Source: Flavobacteriaceae bacterium
Lineage (GTDB): Bacteria; Bacteroidota; Bacteroidia; Flavobacteriales; Flavobacteriaceae
Direction: 5' to 3'
Assembly: GCA_023264015.1 (NCBI GenBank)
Contig: JALQTJ010000005.1
Coordinates: 1 to 64,000, forward strand
DNA length: 64,000 bases
This document shows, in pieces, positions 9,634 through 17,799 of the stretch. A program made the position numbers and the translations under genes. Within the stretch, counting starts at the first letter, position 1, and each line of letters begins with the position of its first letter. The notes below the pieces were generated by a model. The model saw only the letters and a program-made list of their open reading frames with translations, was not told where the DNA came from and ran no database searches.

Positions 9634-10760
9634 TGCGTGTACTCATTGTTTCTGACTCTTTTAAAGAGAGCTTAAGCGCCACTAAAGTGGCTGCGGCTAT
9701 CGCAAGAGGATTGACTCCTTTCTCAGAGGTGAGTACATGTGTAGAACTGCCCTTTTCAGATGGCGGAGAAGGCGCGCTCGATCTACTTGAACGCTTATTT
9801 GAAGGGTCGCGCATCGAAACGCATACGGTAGATGCACTGGGGCGACCCATCAAAGCACCCTACTTTCGATTCAAAGACCGGCCTGCGGCTTGGATTGAAC
9901 TCTCTCAAGCTTCTGGACTATGGCAAATCGAACCCGAGTTGCGCGATCCGCGCCTGACCTCAACCTACGGCACAGGCATTCAAATAAAACATGCCTTGGA
10001 TGCCGGATGCACCCAGATCTATCTCGGTGTGGGTGGCAGCGCTACGAATGATGCAGGTACAGGAATCTTATCTGCACTAGGCGGATTGTTCAGCGATGCA
10101 GCGGGTGAGCTCATAGAACCTGGAGGACTAGCCCTTCAACAATTAGCACACATCGATGTAGAGGCGATTCCTCAGTTCAACCTCAGTATCGCATCTGATG
10201 TAGAACACCCCCTATTGGGTCTGAAAGGGGCTACGCACACCTTTGCCCCTCAAAAAGGAGCCGACGCAAGGGCGGTTGAGGCGCTCGAAAGCGCCCTCTC
10301 TCAATTTGCCGATCAGGTGAAGCGCTTAACCCACATCGACTGCAGTACCCTGACCAAAGGAGGAGCTGCTGGAGGGACGTCTGCAGGATTACACGCCCTG
10401 CTGGGGGCCCAACTCGTATCTGGTTTTGAACTGCTCGCAGACCTGGCCGACCTTAACCAAAAGATAGCCGAGGCTGATCTGGTCATTACCGCCGAAGGGC
10501 AGATCGATAGTCAAACGCTAGGCGGAAAATTACCCAGTGCGCTGAGCGAGCGCTGTGCGGCTTTAGGCAAACCCCTGATAGCCTTTTGTGGCGCCTTGAA
10601 AGGATCAGCCGAGCCGCTCTTTAAGCGTGGATTTTCTGGTGTTTTTAGTATTCAGTCTGGCCCCATGAGTTTAGAAGAGAGCAAAGAAAATGCGGCAGAG
10701 CTTCTTGAGGCTACCGTTTCTCGGGTCTTTCATTTTCATTTTAATACCCCACAAGCATGA
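9633..10760 (+). CDS. glycerate kinase (GarK/GlxK family)
   Basis: A 375-residue protein of the usual family length. The N-terminus reads VLIVSDSFKESLSATKVAAA, followed by DGGEGALD, both hallmarks of the GarK/GlxK glycerate 2-kinase family; GVGGSATNDAGTG (nucleotide or substrate loop) and TAEGQIDSQT follow. It converts D-glycerate to 2-phosphoglycerate with ATP, feeding lower glycolysis. The start shares one base with the stop of the amidohydrolase gene (TAATG), and its stop overlaps the GntP start (ATGA), so expression is coupled. Import of glycerate or a similar acid by the neighbouring permease would supply the substrate; that link is inference. Confidence 0.9.
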   Translation: MRVLIVSDSFKESLSATKVAAAIARGLTPFSEVSTCVELPFSDGGEGALDLLERLFEGSRIETHTVDALGRPIKAPYFRFKDRPAAWIELSQASGLWQIEPELRDPRLTSTYGTGIQIKHALDAGCTQIYLGVGGSATNDAGTGILSALGGLFSDAAGELIEPGGLALQQLAHIDVEAIPQFNLSIASDVEHPLLGLKGATHTFAPQKGADARAVEALESALSQFADQVKRLTHIDCSTLTKGGAAGGTSAGLHALLGAQLVSGFELLADLADLNQKIAEADLVITAEGQIDSQTLGGKLPSALSERCAALGKPLIAFCGALKGSAEPLFKRGFSGVFSIQSGPMSLEESKENAAELLEATVSRVFHFHFNTPQA

Positions 10761-12052
10761 CGCAAGGTCTCATCGCTCTTCTGCTGGTTATCGGATGGAT
10801 CATCTTTGGCACCACCAAACTGAAGTGGCCTGCATTTTTTGTGCTTCTCGTCTCGAGCGTCATGCTTGCCCTGCTCACTGGCATTCCTCTTGGAGACTTA
10901 GGAGGGCTCTTAGGTGAAGGGTTTGGTAAGACCTCAGCCAGTATAGGGCTGCTCATCTTATTCGGATCGATCATAGGCGTGGTACTTGAACACACCCGAG
11001 CCACAGAACGCATTGCCCAATCGCTCATGGTTTATTTGCAGCGATTGCCCCTGCCCTATGTACTGGGCTCTATAGGATTCATCGTCTCGATTCCGGTCTT
11101 TTGTGATTCTGCCTTTGTGATATTGTCTTCGCTGAATAAAGAGCTCTCTAGACGATCAAAGGTGCCCCTACTCGCGCTCACCATTGCCCTATCGACCGGA
11201 CTGTTCGCGGCCCATACTCTAGTGCCTCCAACGCCTGGCCCGCTTGCGGCTGCTGCCAATCTCGGGCTCGAAAACCTTGGGCTACTCTTAGTGGTGGGTG
11301 CTCCCATCGCCTTTGTATTGGTTTTGGTAGGTGCTACCTATGCCCAGTGGGTGAGCAAACGTGTTGACCTCAGCCTTACGCTCGAAGCGGACGAAGAAAT
11401 CGCCGTCACTGAAGAAGCCGCTCCGCTCCCGAGTTTAGTGAAATCTTTAGCGCCTATACTTCTACCGATTGTTCTTTTGGCTCTTAGTGCCTTCTCGTCT
11501 ACCATCACTATTGACCCAACGCTCGCTTTGGGTGCCGGAATGCTCGTCTCATTTTCATTACTGCACACCCCAGGAGTCATCAGTTTTTCTGAGAGTATCA
11601 GGAAGGGGATACAAATCGCCGCACCGATTCTGATCATCACGGCTATGGGAGGAACCCTAGGACTTATCATTAGCAAGCTTGCGCTACAAGAATACATGAG
11701 CGCCTGGTTTGAGGGCAACCAATGGGGGCTGGTTATTGTCTTTCTCATTGCAGCCTTTTTGAAAACCGCTCAAGGATCTTCTACGGTGGCGATCATTACA
11801 GCAAGTGCAATGGTCTTTCCACTGCTATCTGTCATGGGACTCGACAGTGAGATGGGTAAGGTATGGGTCATTATCGCTGTGGGTACCGGTGCCATGACCG
11901 TATCTCACGCCAACGATTCGTACTTCTGGATCGTTTCTCAATTCGGAAACCTCAGTGTCGCTCAGGCCTATAAATACCACACTTTTGCCACACTGTTACA
12001 AGGTGTGACGGGCCTTATTCTAGTGGTTGTAGGGCATGCGCTGACGTCCTAG
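10757..12052 (+). CDS. GntP family permease
   Basis: A 431-residue polytopic membrane protein with about 12 hydrophobic helices. It shows GntP-type features: FGSIIGVVLEHT, AHTLVPPTPGPLAAA, the central region FLIAAFLKTAQGSSTVAIIT and the late MTVSHANDSYFWIVSQF. GntP carriers move gluconate, glycerate or related acids with protons. Being last in the operon with glycerate kinase points to glycerate or a sugar acid. The TAG stop overlaps the convergent GH109 gene's stop by four bases. Confidence 0.88.
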   Translation: MTQGLIALLLVIGWIIFGTTKLKWPAFFVLLVSSVMLALLTGIPLGDLGGLLGEGFGKTSASIGLLILFGSIIGVVLEHTRATERIAQSLMVYLQRLPLPYVLGSIGFIVSIPVFCDSAFVILSSLNKELSRRSKVPLLALTIALSTGLFAAHTLVPPTPGPLAAAANLGLENLGLLLVVGAPIAFVLVLVGATYAQWVSKRVDLSLTLEADEEIAVTEEAAPLPSLVKSLAPILLPIVLLALSAFSSTITIDPTLALGAGMLVSFSLLHTPGVISFSESIRKGIQIAAPILIITAMGGTLGLIISKLALQEYMSAWFEGNQWGLVIVFLIAAFLKTAQGSSTVAIITASAMVFPLLSVMGLDSEMGKVWVIIAVGTGAMTVSHANDSYFWIVSQFGNLSVAQAYKYHTFATLLQGVTGLILVVVGHALTS

Positions 12053-13434
12053 CTGATGATACCGAGCGGAGCCGTTTGCTTCCAATCTCCTCTGGTGAAA
12101 TCCGGAAAATCTTGAGGCATTCCGTCTTGTGCTACTGAACGTTCACTTAACTCGGTGACGGCGCTCCAAAGTGCTCCTTCGTATACGTTCTGATCTAAAG
12201 GCAAGCCTTGCTGCAAACATTCTACGATGCGATACATCATGATGCCATCCATTCCGCCATGACCGCTATTCGCCGCGGCCTCATTTAGACGTTTGTATAA
12301 AGGGTGGTCGTATCTTTCATAGAGGGCTTGAAGCTGTTCGCCCTGTATCCAACGGTGATGGTCTTCAGAGACGCCTTCTAACCCGCCCTCAAAAGCAGCA
12401 CGTGTTGGGAATCCGGCTAAGGTTCCTAGGGTTCCCTGAACCAAATTGTGTCTGGTGTAAGGGCGCGGAGAAGTTTCATCCCACTGCACCATAATGGTTC
12501 TTCCTAAATGGGTCTTAATAAGTGAAGTATTAAGATCTCCCCCTTTAAAATCTAGAGCGTTCCACTTATGATCTGGGGCAAAATTCATTTCGGCAAAACG
12601 CTTTCTGCCTCGCGCAGGGGTCGAAAAAGAAGTCAGTCGTCTAAAGGTGTCTTCAGTTCTTCCAATATTCATGTACTGGGCCACCGGACCCAATCCGTGC
12701 GTCGGATACAAATTACCGTTTCGGTGCGCATAGTGATAGGTGCGCCAAGAACCCGTTCCGCGTTCAACTTCGTTCATTTGCCAACGGAGCTCGTGAATAT
12801 AGGCGGCCTCAGCGTGCAACAATTCACCGATGAGCCCTTGACGGCACATGTTGAGAAACATCAACTCATCACGCGAATAATTGACGTTCTCCATCATCAT
12901 ACAGTGACGCTTCGTACGTTCAGAGGTATTTACAATATCCCAAAGCTCGTCAATGGTGAGGGCCATAGGCACCTCGACAAAGGCATGGGCCCCGGCATTC
13001 ATACTGGCAATGGCCATGGGTGCGTGGTTCGTCCAATTGGTTGAGATAAACACAGCATCTGGTTGTACTTCTTCGAGTAGGGTCTTCCAGGCCGATTCGT
13101 CTCCGTAATATTGTGCGGCTTCACAAGGTTTACCCGTTGCCTCAGCGCATATAGCAGCACTCTTAGCCACATTGTCTTCGTACAAGTCTGAGAGCGCGAC
13201 CACCTTGGTGTTCGGGAGGCTTGCAAAAAATTCGAGGTGTCCCTTACCGCGGTAACCCAGTCCGATAAAGGCAGCTCTCACCTCTTTGAGAGGCTCGGCA
13301 CCGTATCCGCCCATGTAGGTTTGATCGCTCGGACGCTCTCCCATACCTTGGGTAACCGTTGAACAAGCCATGGGTACCGCACCTAAAGCTGTGGCCGTCA
13401 ATGTAGTCGATTGAATAAATGCTCTTCGTTTCAT
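12049..13434 (-). CDS. Gfo/Idh/MocA family protein, glycoside hydrolase family 109 type
   Basis: I place the start at 13434 (MKRRAFIQSTT), giving 461 residues, the usual GH109 length; an upstream in-frame start would add 78 residues that overlap the divergent kinase gene. The N-terminus has a twin-arginine signal (RRAFIQ) and a possible lipobox ending at Cys24. The NAD-binding fold begins VRAAFIGLGYRGKGHLEFF. The stretch CMMMENVNYSRDELMFLNM, then AEAAYIHELRW and YPTHGLGPVAQYM, is very close to GH109 alpha-N-acetylgalactosaminidases, which cleave by an NAD-dependent redox mechanism. It is exported with its cofactor if the Tat signal works. The opposite gene is a sugar kinase, which fits amino-sugar use. 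Confidence 0.87.
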   Translation of the reverse strand: MKRRAFIQSTTLTATALGAVPMACSTVTQGMGERPSDQTYMGGYGAEPLKEVRAAFIGLGYRGKGHLEFFASLPNTKVVALSDLYEDNVAKSAAICAEATGKPCEAAQYYGDESAWKTLLEEVQPDAVFISTNWTNHAPMAIASMNAGAHAFVEVPMALTIDELWDIVNTSERTKRHCMMMENVNYSRDELMFLNMCRQGLIGELLHAEAAYIHELRWQMNEVERGTGSWRTYHYAHRNGNLYPTHGLGPVAQYMNIGRTEDTFRRLTSFSTPARGRKRFAEMNFAPDHKWNALDFKGGDLNTSLIKTHLGRTIMVQWDETSPRPYTRHNLVQGTLGTLAGFPTRAAFEGGLEGVSEDHHRWIQGEQLQALYERYDHPLYKRLNEAAANSGHGGMDGIMMYRIVECLQQGLPLDQNVYEGALWSAVTELSERSVAQDGMPQDFPDFTRGDWKQTAPLGIIS

Positions 13435-13497
13435 AGGTTCTTGTACTATTGGTTTGAAGATAAAAAAAGAAAGCGCAGTTTCGATTATTTTTAGGGA

Positions 13498-14556
13498 ATG
13501 ATACGTGTGAACGCCCCTGCCCGGATATGCCTTTTTGGCGACCACCAAGACTATCTGGGGCTTCCGGTCATTGCCGCGAGTATCGATCGTTACCTGACCC
13601 TCGAGGCAGTTCGACACGACGAAAAAGCCTTTGTTTTTGAACTCAACGACCTCCGTCAAACCAGGCAACTTCCCCTGTCCATTAAGGCTGCTGACGTAGA
13701 AGTCGGAGATTTCTTAGCCTCGTCCTTAGTGGTTTTGGCGCGTAAGGGGATTCTTCCTGATCATGGATATCGTATCAGCATTCAAAGCGATATCCCGGTG
13801 AATGCCGGCATTTCATCGTCTTCAGCGCTTATCATTGCCTGGATGCGTTTCTTGATTCAAGCCTTCGGATCCGAAAAGATCGATCGACAACAATTGGCCG
13901 ATTGGGCCAACGAGGCTGAAGTGGAGTTCTTTGGAGATCCTGGCGGACTTATGGACCACTACAGTATCGCCCTTGAAGACTTGCGGGTGATCTATCCGTC
14001 GTCAAAAACCACAGCACTACTTTCTAGGCCAGACGACTTGCCGCTCATTTTGGTCGAATCGGGCATCGCCAAACAGACTGTCGGCGTCTTGAGCCTCGCC
14101 AAAAAACATGCACTTGAGGCGCTAGAACACGTTCAGCAAGTAGTACCCGAACTCAATTACCACAATGCCCAATCCGAAGACATCAAGCGATTTGAGTCGT
14201 TCTTACCCCCCGAGCTCTTTGTCTATTGGGAGGCGGCTATCGCCAACCATCATATCACCCAGGCTGCCCTAAAGCTGATGCAAAGCAGCAATACACAACT
14301 AAGTCGCACTGAAGTAGCAGCGCTAATTGCACAACATCAACACTTTTTAGAGACGGCCATTCAGAACACTCCAGAGGCGATGAAGGCTCAAATGCAAGTC
14401 GCTTTAAAGGCAGGAGGCGAAGCCGTTAAGGTTATCGGCTCTGGCGGAGGAGGATGCTTCTTTGTCGTCTCAAGCGAAGAAGTTCAGCCTCAGATTATTA
14501 AAAAACTTCTCGATGCCGGAGCAGCAGCGGCTTATCCGATTCATTTCACCCCATGA
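13498..14556 (+). CDS. GHMP-family sugar kinase
   Basis: A 352-residue GHMP kinase. Motif 1 is APARICLFGDHQDYLGLPV (galactokinase-like), motif 2 the ATP loop PVNAGISSSSALI, and motif 3 VIGSGGGGCFFVV near the C-terminus. The GDHQDY motif suggests a sugar-1-kinase rather than a mevalonate-type kinase. The stop overlaps the start of a nucleotidyltransferase gene (ATGA), so the pair could turn a free sugar into sugar 1-phosphate and then an NDP-sugar, as the fused enzyme FKP does for fucose. The substrate is unknown; the divergent GH109 gene makes N-acetylgalactosamine one candidate. A near-consensus -7 box TATTTTTA (13486-13493) ends four bases before the ATG. Confidence 0.82.
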   Translation: MIRVNAPARICLFGDHQDYLGLPVIAASIDRYLTLEAVRHDEKAFVFELNDLRQTRQLPLSIKAADVEVGDFLASSLVVLARKGILPDHGYRISIQSDIPVNAGISSSSALIIAWMRFLIQAFGSEKIDRQQLADWANEAEVEFFGDPGGLMDHYSIALEDLRVIYPSSKTTALLSRPDDLPLILVESGIAKQTVGVLSLAKKHALEALEHVQQVVPELNYHNAQSEDIKRFESFLPPELFVYWEAAIANHHITQAALKLMQSSNTQLSRTEVAALIAQHQHFLETAIQNTPEAMKAQMQVALKAGGEAVKVIGSGGGGCFFVVSSEEVQPQIIKKLLDAGAAAAYPIHFTP

Positions 14557-15383
14557 ACACTACCCTTGTCATCATGGCCGGAGGCCGTTCGTCTCGAATG
14601 AAAAAATCAGCGTATCTATTGGGCGATGAGCATCTTGCGTCAAAGGTGCAGCAGCTGCACAAATCACTAATCCCTTTAGGCGCATCGCAAACACCCCTCT
14701 TGTCTCGCCTCTGCCTCGAGGCATTCAAAGCAGGCGTGACCGAAGTGATTGTGGTGACCAGCCCTGAAAATGAATCCTTTCTGCAGTGGAAAAAAAGCTT
14801 TGCAAAAAATACCCCCCAGGTGGCTAAGGCTATTCATTTCGCTATCCAGTTACCGGATGCTGCATCTGGTAAACCCATGGGTACCGCTGACGCGGTCTTT
14901 CAGGCCATGCAACAATACCCGAAATTGAAAAATCACAGATTCATTATTGCCAATGGTGATAACCTGTATAGTGCATATGCACTTTCAAAAGCCGTACATC
15001 ATACCAGCACACCTCATGCGCTTATCGCCTATGAGGCCAAGGCACTCGGATACCCAGAAGAAAGAATCAGCAGTTTTGCACTCATTCGTACCGCTCATCA
15101 ATACGCATCAGAGATCGTCGAAAAACCTCCGGTCGATACCCTTGATCGCTTCAGAGATACTGCAGGAAACCTGATGGTGAGCATGAATCTATGGCTGGCT
15201 GACGGGCCCTCATTCTTCAATGAGCTTGAGCGGTGCCCCATTCATCCTAAGCGCAGAGAAAAAGAATTGCCAGAAGCCTTTCGATTAGCCATCAAAGACG
15301 ATCCGTCAAGCGTATTTGTGCATCTTGTGCACGAAGCCTTACCAGATCTCACCTCGGCTTCAGACCTCAGTTCATTTGAATAA
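14553..15383 (+). CDS. NTP_transferase-like sugar nucleotidyltransferase
   Basis: A 276-residue protein starting with IMAGGRSSRMKK, the nucleotide-binding loop of sugar-phosphate nucleotidyltransferases, followed after an unusually long insertion by KSLIPLG (usual form KPLIPIG). FIIANGDNLYS holds the metal-binding Asp, and EKP in SEIVEKPPVD is the usual sugar-contact Glu-Lys. It should join a sugar 1-phosphate to a nucleotide. The four-base overlap with the kinase gene strongly suggests sequential steps. The nucleotide and sugar are not readable from sequence. An unrelated use in surface polysaccharide synthesis is possible. Confidence 0.8.
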   Translation: MNTTLVIMAGGRSSRMKKSAYLLGDEHLASKVQQLHKSLIPLGASQTPLLSRLCLEAFKAGVTEVIVVTSPENESFLQWKKSFAKNTPQVAKAIHFAIQLPDAASGKPMGTADAVFQAMQQYPKLKNHRFIIANGDNLYSAYALSKAVHHTSTPHALIAYEAKALGYPEERISSFALIRTAHQYASEIVEKPPVDTLDRFRDTAGNLMVSMNLWLADGPSFFNELERCPIHPKRREKELPEAFRLAIKDDPSSVFVHLVHEALPDLTSASDLSSFE

Positions 15384-15410
15384 ACCGCTCATTAAAAGAG
15401 GTAAAAAAAA

Positions 15411-15446
15411 TTTGTTTTCATATTAATAGTAATACTATTATATTTG
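15411..15446 (+). promoter_or_regulatory. promoter of the tetR-exporter operon
   Basis: A perfect -7 box TATATTTG lies at 15439-15446, with TTTG at 15411-15414 as the possible -33 element. The spacer of 24 bases is slightly long for the Bacteroidota norm. The TetR start codon follows 18 bases after the -7 box. The box overlaps the right arm of the palindrome described next. Confidence 0.6.
15424..15440. promoter_or_regulatory. candidate TetR operator (8-1-8 palindrome)
   Basis: TAATAGTA and TACTATTA form a perfect 8-base inverted repeat around a single A. The right arm runs into the first two bases of the -7 box, so a bound dimer would block RNA polymerase. Size and position are typical of operators of autoregulating TetR proteins, and a tetR gene starts 24 bases downstream. 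Confidence 0.6.
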
Positions 15447-15464
15447 CAAGGTTAATTTACAGGT

Positions 15465-16133
15465 ATGGATAAACTACTTTCAAGCTTGCGAATAAACGTA
15501 CCAAAATCGGTGTATCTCAAAGACCCAGAGTCTTCAGATTTAGGTAAGCGCATTATAGAGCAAAGTATCAAGCTCATCGATGAAATGGGTTTTGAAGCTT
15601 TCACCTTTAAAAAATTAGGCGAAGCGATCGGATCAAACGAGAGTTCGATCTACCGTTATTTTGAGAACAAGCACAAGTTGCTGATTTACTTGAGTTCTTG
15701 GTATTGGAGCTGGATCGAGTACCAACTTGTCATTGCCACCTTCAGTTTAAGTGAGGTTGAACTCAAGCTCGAAAAAGCAATAGAGATCGTGGCAAGAGAG
15801 GTCAAGAAAGACAACACCTTTACCTATGTAGACGAGGTAGCGCTGAATCGCATTATGATTAACGAGAACTCGAAATCGTTCTTGACAAAGCAAGTCGATA
15901 TTGAAAATAAAGAAGGGCATTTCGAGAGTTATAAGCGGCTGGTGAATCGCCTTCAAGAGATGATCAGTGCAGTTTCTCCTGAGTATCGCTATGCCAAAAG
16001 CCTAGCAAGTACGGTTCTTGATACCGCCCTACACCAACATTTTTTAGGAAATCATTTCAATAGCCTAACAAATTGTACAAAAGAGAGCCCGGTAACATTT
16101 CTTACCGAGCTCGTTCGAAAAACCATTGCATGA
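15465..16133 (+). CDS. TetR/AcrR family transcriptional regulator
   Basis: A 222-residue protein. The N-terminal helix-turn-helix lies at about residues 27-72: RIIEQSIKLIDEMGFEAFTF, then KLGEAIGSNESSIYRYFENK, the typical TetR recognition helix with YRYF. The C-terminal helical domain is divergent and would bind an unknown ligand. It has an extra N-terminal stretch of about 25 residues. A palindrome overlapping its own promoter suggests autorepression. The stop overlaps the start of the ABC gene (ATGA), so the regulator heads the exporter operon and probably responds to its substrate. Confidence 0.87.
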   Translation: MDKLLSSLRINVPKSVYLKDPESSDLGKRIIEQSIKLIDEMGFEAFTFKKLGEAIGSNESSIYRYFENKHKLLIYLSSWYWSWIEYQLVIATFSLSEVELKLEKAIEIVAREVKKDNTFTYVDEVALNRIMINENSKSFLTKQVDIENKEGHFESYKRLVNRLQEMISAVSPEYRYAKSLASTVLDTALHQHFLGNHFNSLTNCTKESPVTFLTELVRKTIA

Positions 16134-17797
16134 AAATAGACACTAAAGCCGTTTGGGATCGTTTCTTTGGGCTCATTTCACTCGAAAGAAAAGATATCTA
16201 TCAAATCTTCTACTACGCCCTATTTGCGGGTGTAGTATCGCTCTCTTTACCCCTTGGGATTCAGGCCATCATCAACCTGATTCAGGGTGCTCAGATTTCT
16301 AATTCTTGGGTGATTCTTGTGGTGCTCGTGACCCTTGGAGTTGTATTTACAGGAGCCTTACAAATTATGCAACTGCGTATCATTGAAACCTTGCAGCAGC
16401 GCATTTTCACGCGTTCTAGTTTCGAGTTCAGTTACCGTTTTCCGAAGATTCGGATGAGTCAACTTCGCAATTTGTACCCCCCTGAGTTGGCCAATCGCTT
16501 TTTCGACACCTTGACCCTTCAAAAGGGCCTCTCTAAAATCTTAATCGATGTGCCGACAGCACTCATTCAGATCGTTTTTGCACTGATTCTACTGTCGTTT
16601 TACCATCCGTTCTTCATCATTTTCGGACTCACTCTTCTACTCTTGATGTACTTCGTATTCAGGTATACCGTAAAAAAAGGGGTTGAAACCTCACTAGTAG
16701 AATCAAAGCACAAGTACCGTGTCGCTCATTGGATACAAGAGGTGGCTCGCTCGATTGTAAGTTTTAAACTATCCGGAAATACCCAATTGGCGATAAGCAA
16801 AAACGATGGATTGGTATGTGACTACCTCAAGGCTCGCGAGTCACATTTTCAGGTGATCAAATTGCAGTACATCAAGATGATCGCCTTCAAGGTGACCGTC
16901 ACAGCAGGGTTATTAGTTATTGGAGGTGCACTCGTACTGAATCAGCAAATGAATATTGGTCAGTTCGTTGCCGCTGAGATTGTAATCCTATTGGTAATTA
17001 CCTCGGTAGAAAAGCTAATCATCAGCCTAGAGACCTTATACGATATGCTCACGGCTATTGAAAAAATAGGTCAAGTAGTCGATTTAAAACTCGAGTCTCA
17101 AGAGGGCAAAACTCCTGAAATGACCACTACTTTCAGACTAGAACTCGATGATGTGTGGTACTCGGTTCAAGATCGCGAAGAGCCTGTTTTGAAAAACATT
17201 AGCTTCTGCGTAGATCCAGGAGAGGTTGTGCTTTTGAAGGGTGTATCTGGCTCGGGAAAGTCAAGCCTAATGCGCGTCTTAGCCGGAGTGAATACCCCGA
17301 CTAGTGGGTCTGTGTTTGTCGATAGCACCAATTTAAAAGCACTTCAATTAAATCATTACCGTTTGCATCTTGGGCTTTCATTATCAGACGAAGTGCCGTT
17401 TGAGGGTACCTTGATTGAGAATCTCACCTTTGGAACCTCGGACTATGATCACGGTTATTTAGATGAGCTTCTTCAACAAATTGGACTGAAAGACTTCATC
17501 AAATCATTACCGCTCGGTTTAGAAACCTTAATTAGCCCTGAAGGAAAGCACATCTCATACACCATCACTAAGAAAATAATCCTAGTTCGCGCTCTTCTAA
17601 AGAGACCAAAGGTGTTATTGCTTGAAGATCCACTCGATCAATTCAGACCCGAAGAAACCGCTAAGATTATCGATTACCTCTGCGACAAGAAGCATCAATG
17701 GTCGATTGTAGTGGTGAGCAATAATACACACTGGAATGGCAAGTGCAGCAAGGCACTAGAACTCAACGAGGGAGAATTAACCTCAATAAAGAAATAA
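16130..17797 (+). CDS. ABC exporter subunit with degenerate nucleotide-binding domain
   Basis: I start at ATG 16130, overlapping the tetR stop, giving 555 residues. Residues 25-320 are a type I exporter membrane domain with about six helices; no C39 peptidase domain precedes it. The nucleotide-binding domain has a normal Walker A (GVSGSGKSS, 371-379), but the other motifs deviate: no Gln in the Q-loop region (GLSLSDEVPFEGT), no LSGGQ (ISYTI at 475-479), Walker B LLLEDP with Glu499-Asp500 in swapped order, and VVSNN where the H-loop His is expected. The flanking frame is intact, so this is not a frameshift. It may bind but hydrolyse ATP poorly, or use a non-standard mechanism. It forms an exporter with the HlyD and TolC proteins that follow. 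Confidence 0.82.
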   Translation: MKIDTKAVWDRFFGLISLERKDIYQIFYYALFAGVVSLSLPLGIQAIINLIQGAQISNSWVILVVLVTLGVVFTGALQIMQLRIIETLQQRIFTRSSFEFSYRFPKIRMSQLRNLYPPELANRFFDTLTLQKGLSKILIDVPTALIQIVFALILLSFYHPFFIIFGLTLLLLMYFVFRYTVKKGVETSLVESKHKYRVAHWIQEVARSIVSFKLSGNTQLAISKNDGLVCDYLKARESHFQVIKLQYIKMIAFKVTVTAGLLVIGGALVLNQQMNIGQFVAAEIVILLVITSVEKLIISLETLYDMLTAIEKIGQVVDLKLESQEGKTPEMTTTFRLELDDVWYSVQDREEPVLKNISFCVDPGEVVLLKGVSGSGKSSLMRVLAGVNTPTSGSVFVDSTNLKALQLNHYRLHLGLSLSDEVPFEGTLIENLTFGTSDYDHGYLDELLQQIGLKDFIKSLPLGLETLISPEGKHISYTITKKIILVRALLKRPKVLLLEDPLDQFRPEETAKIIDYLCDKKHQWSIVVVSNNTHWNGKCSKALELNEGELTSIKK

Positions 17798-17799
17798 GT

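Noticed and set aside
12568-13044. 158-codon open frame on the plus strand inside the GH109 gene
   Set aside because: It lies wholly opposite a well-matched gene, has no recognisable domain and no promoter or ribosome site.
13435-13668. Longer start for the GH109 gene adding 78 residues
   Set aside because: It would overlap the divergent sugar kinase gene and bury the Tat signal peptide inside the protein.
17540-17640. Frameshift or pseudogene as cause of the odd ABC motifs
   Set aside because: The residues before and after still follow the ABC fold, the length is normal, and the downstream genes are intact, so a conserved degenerate domain is more likely.
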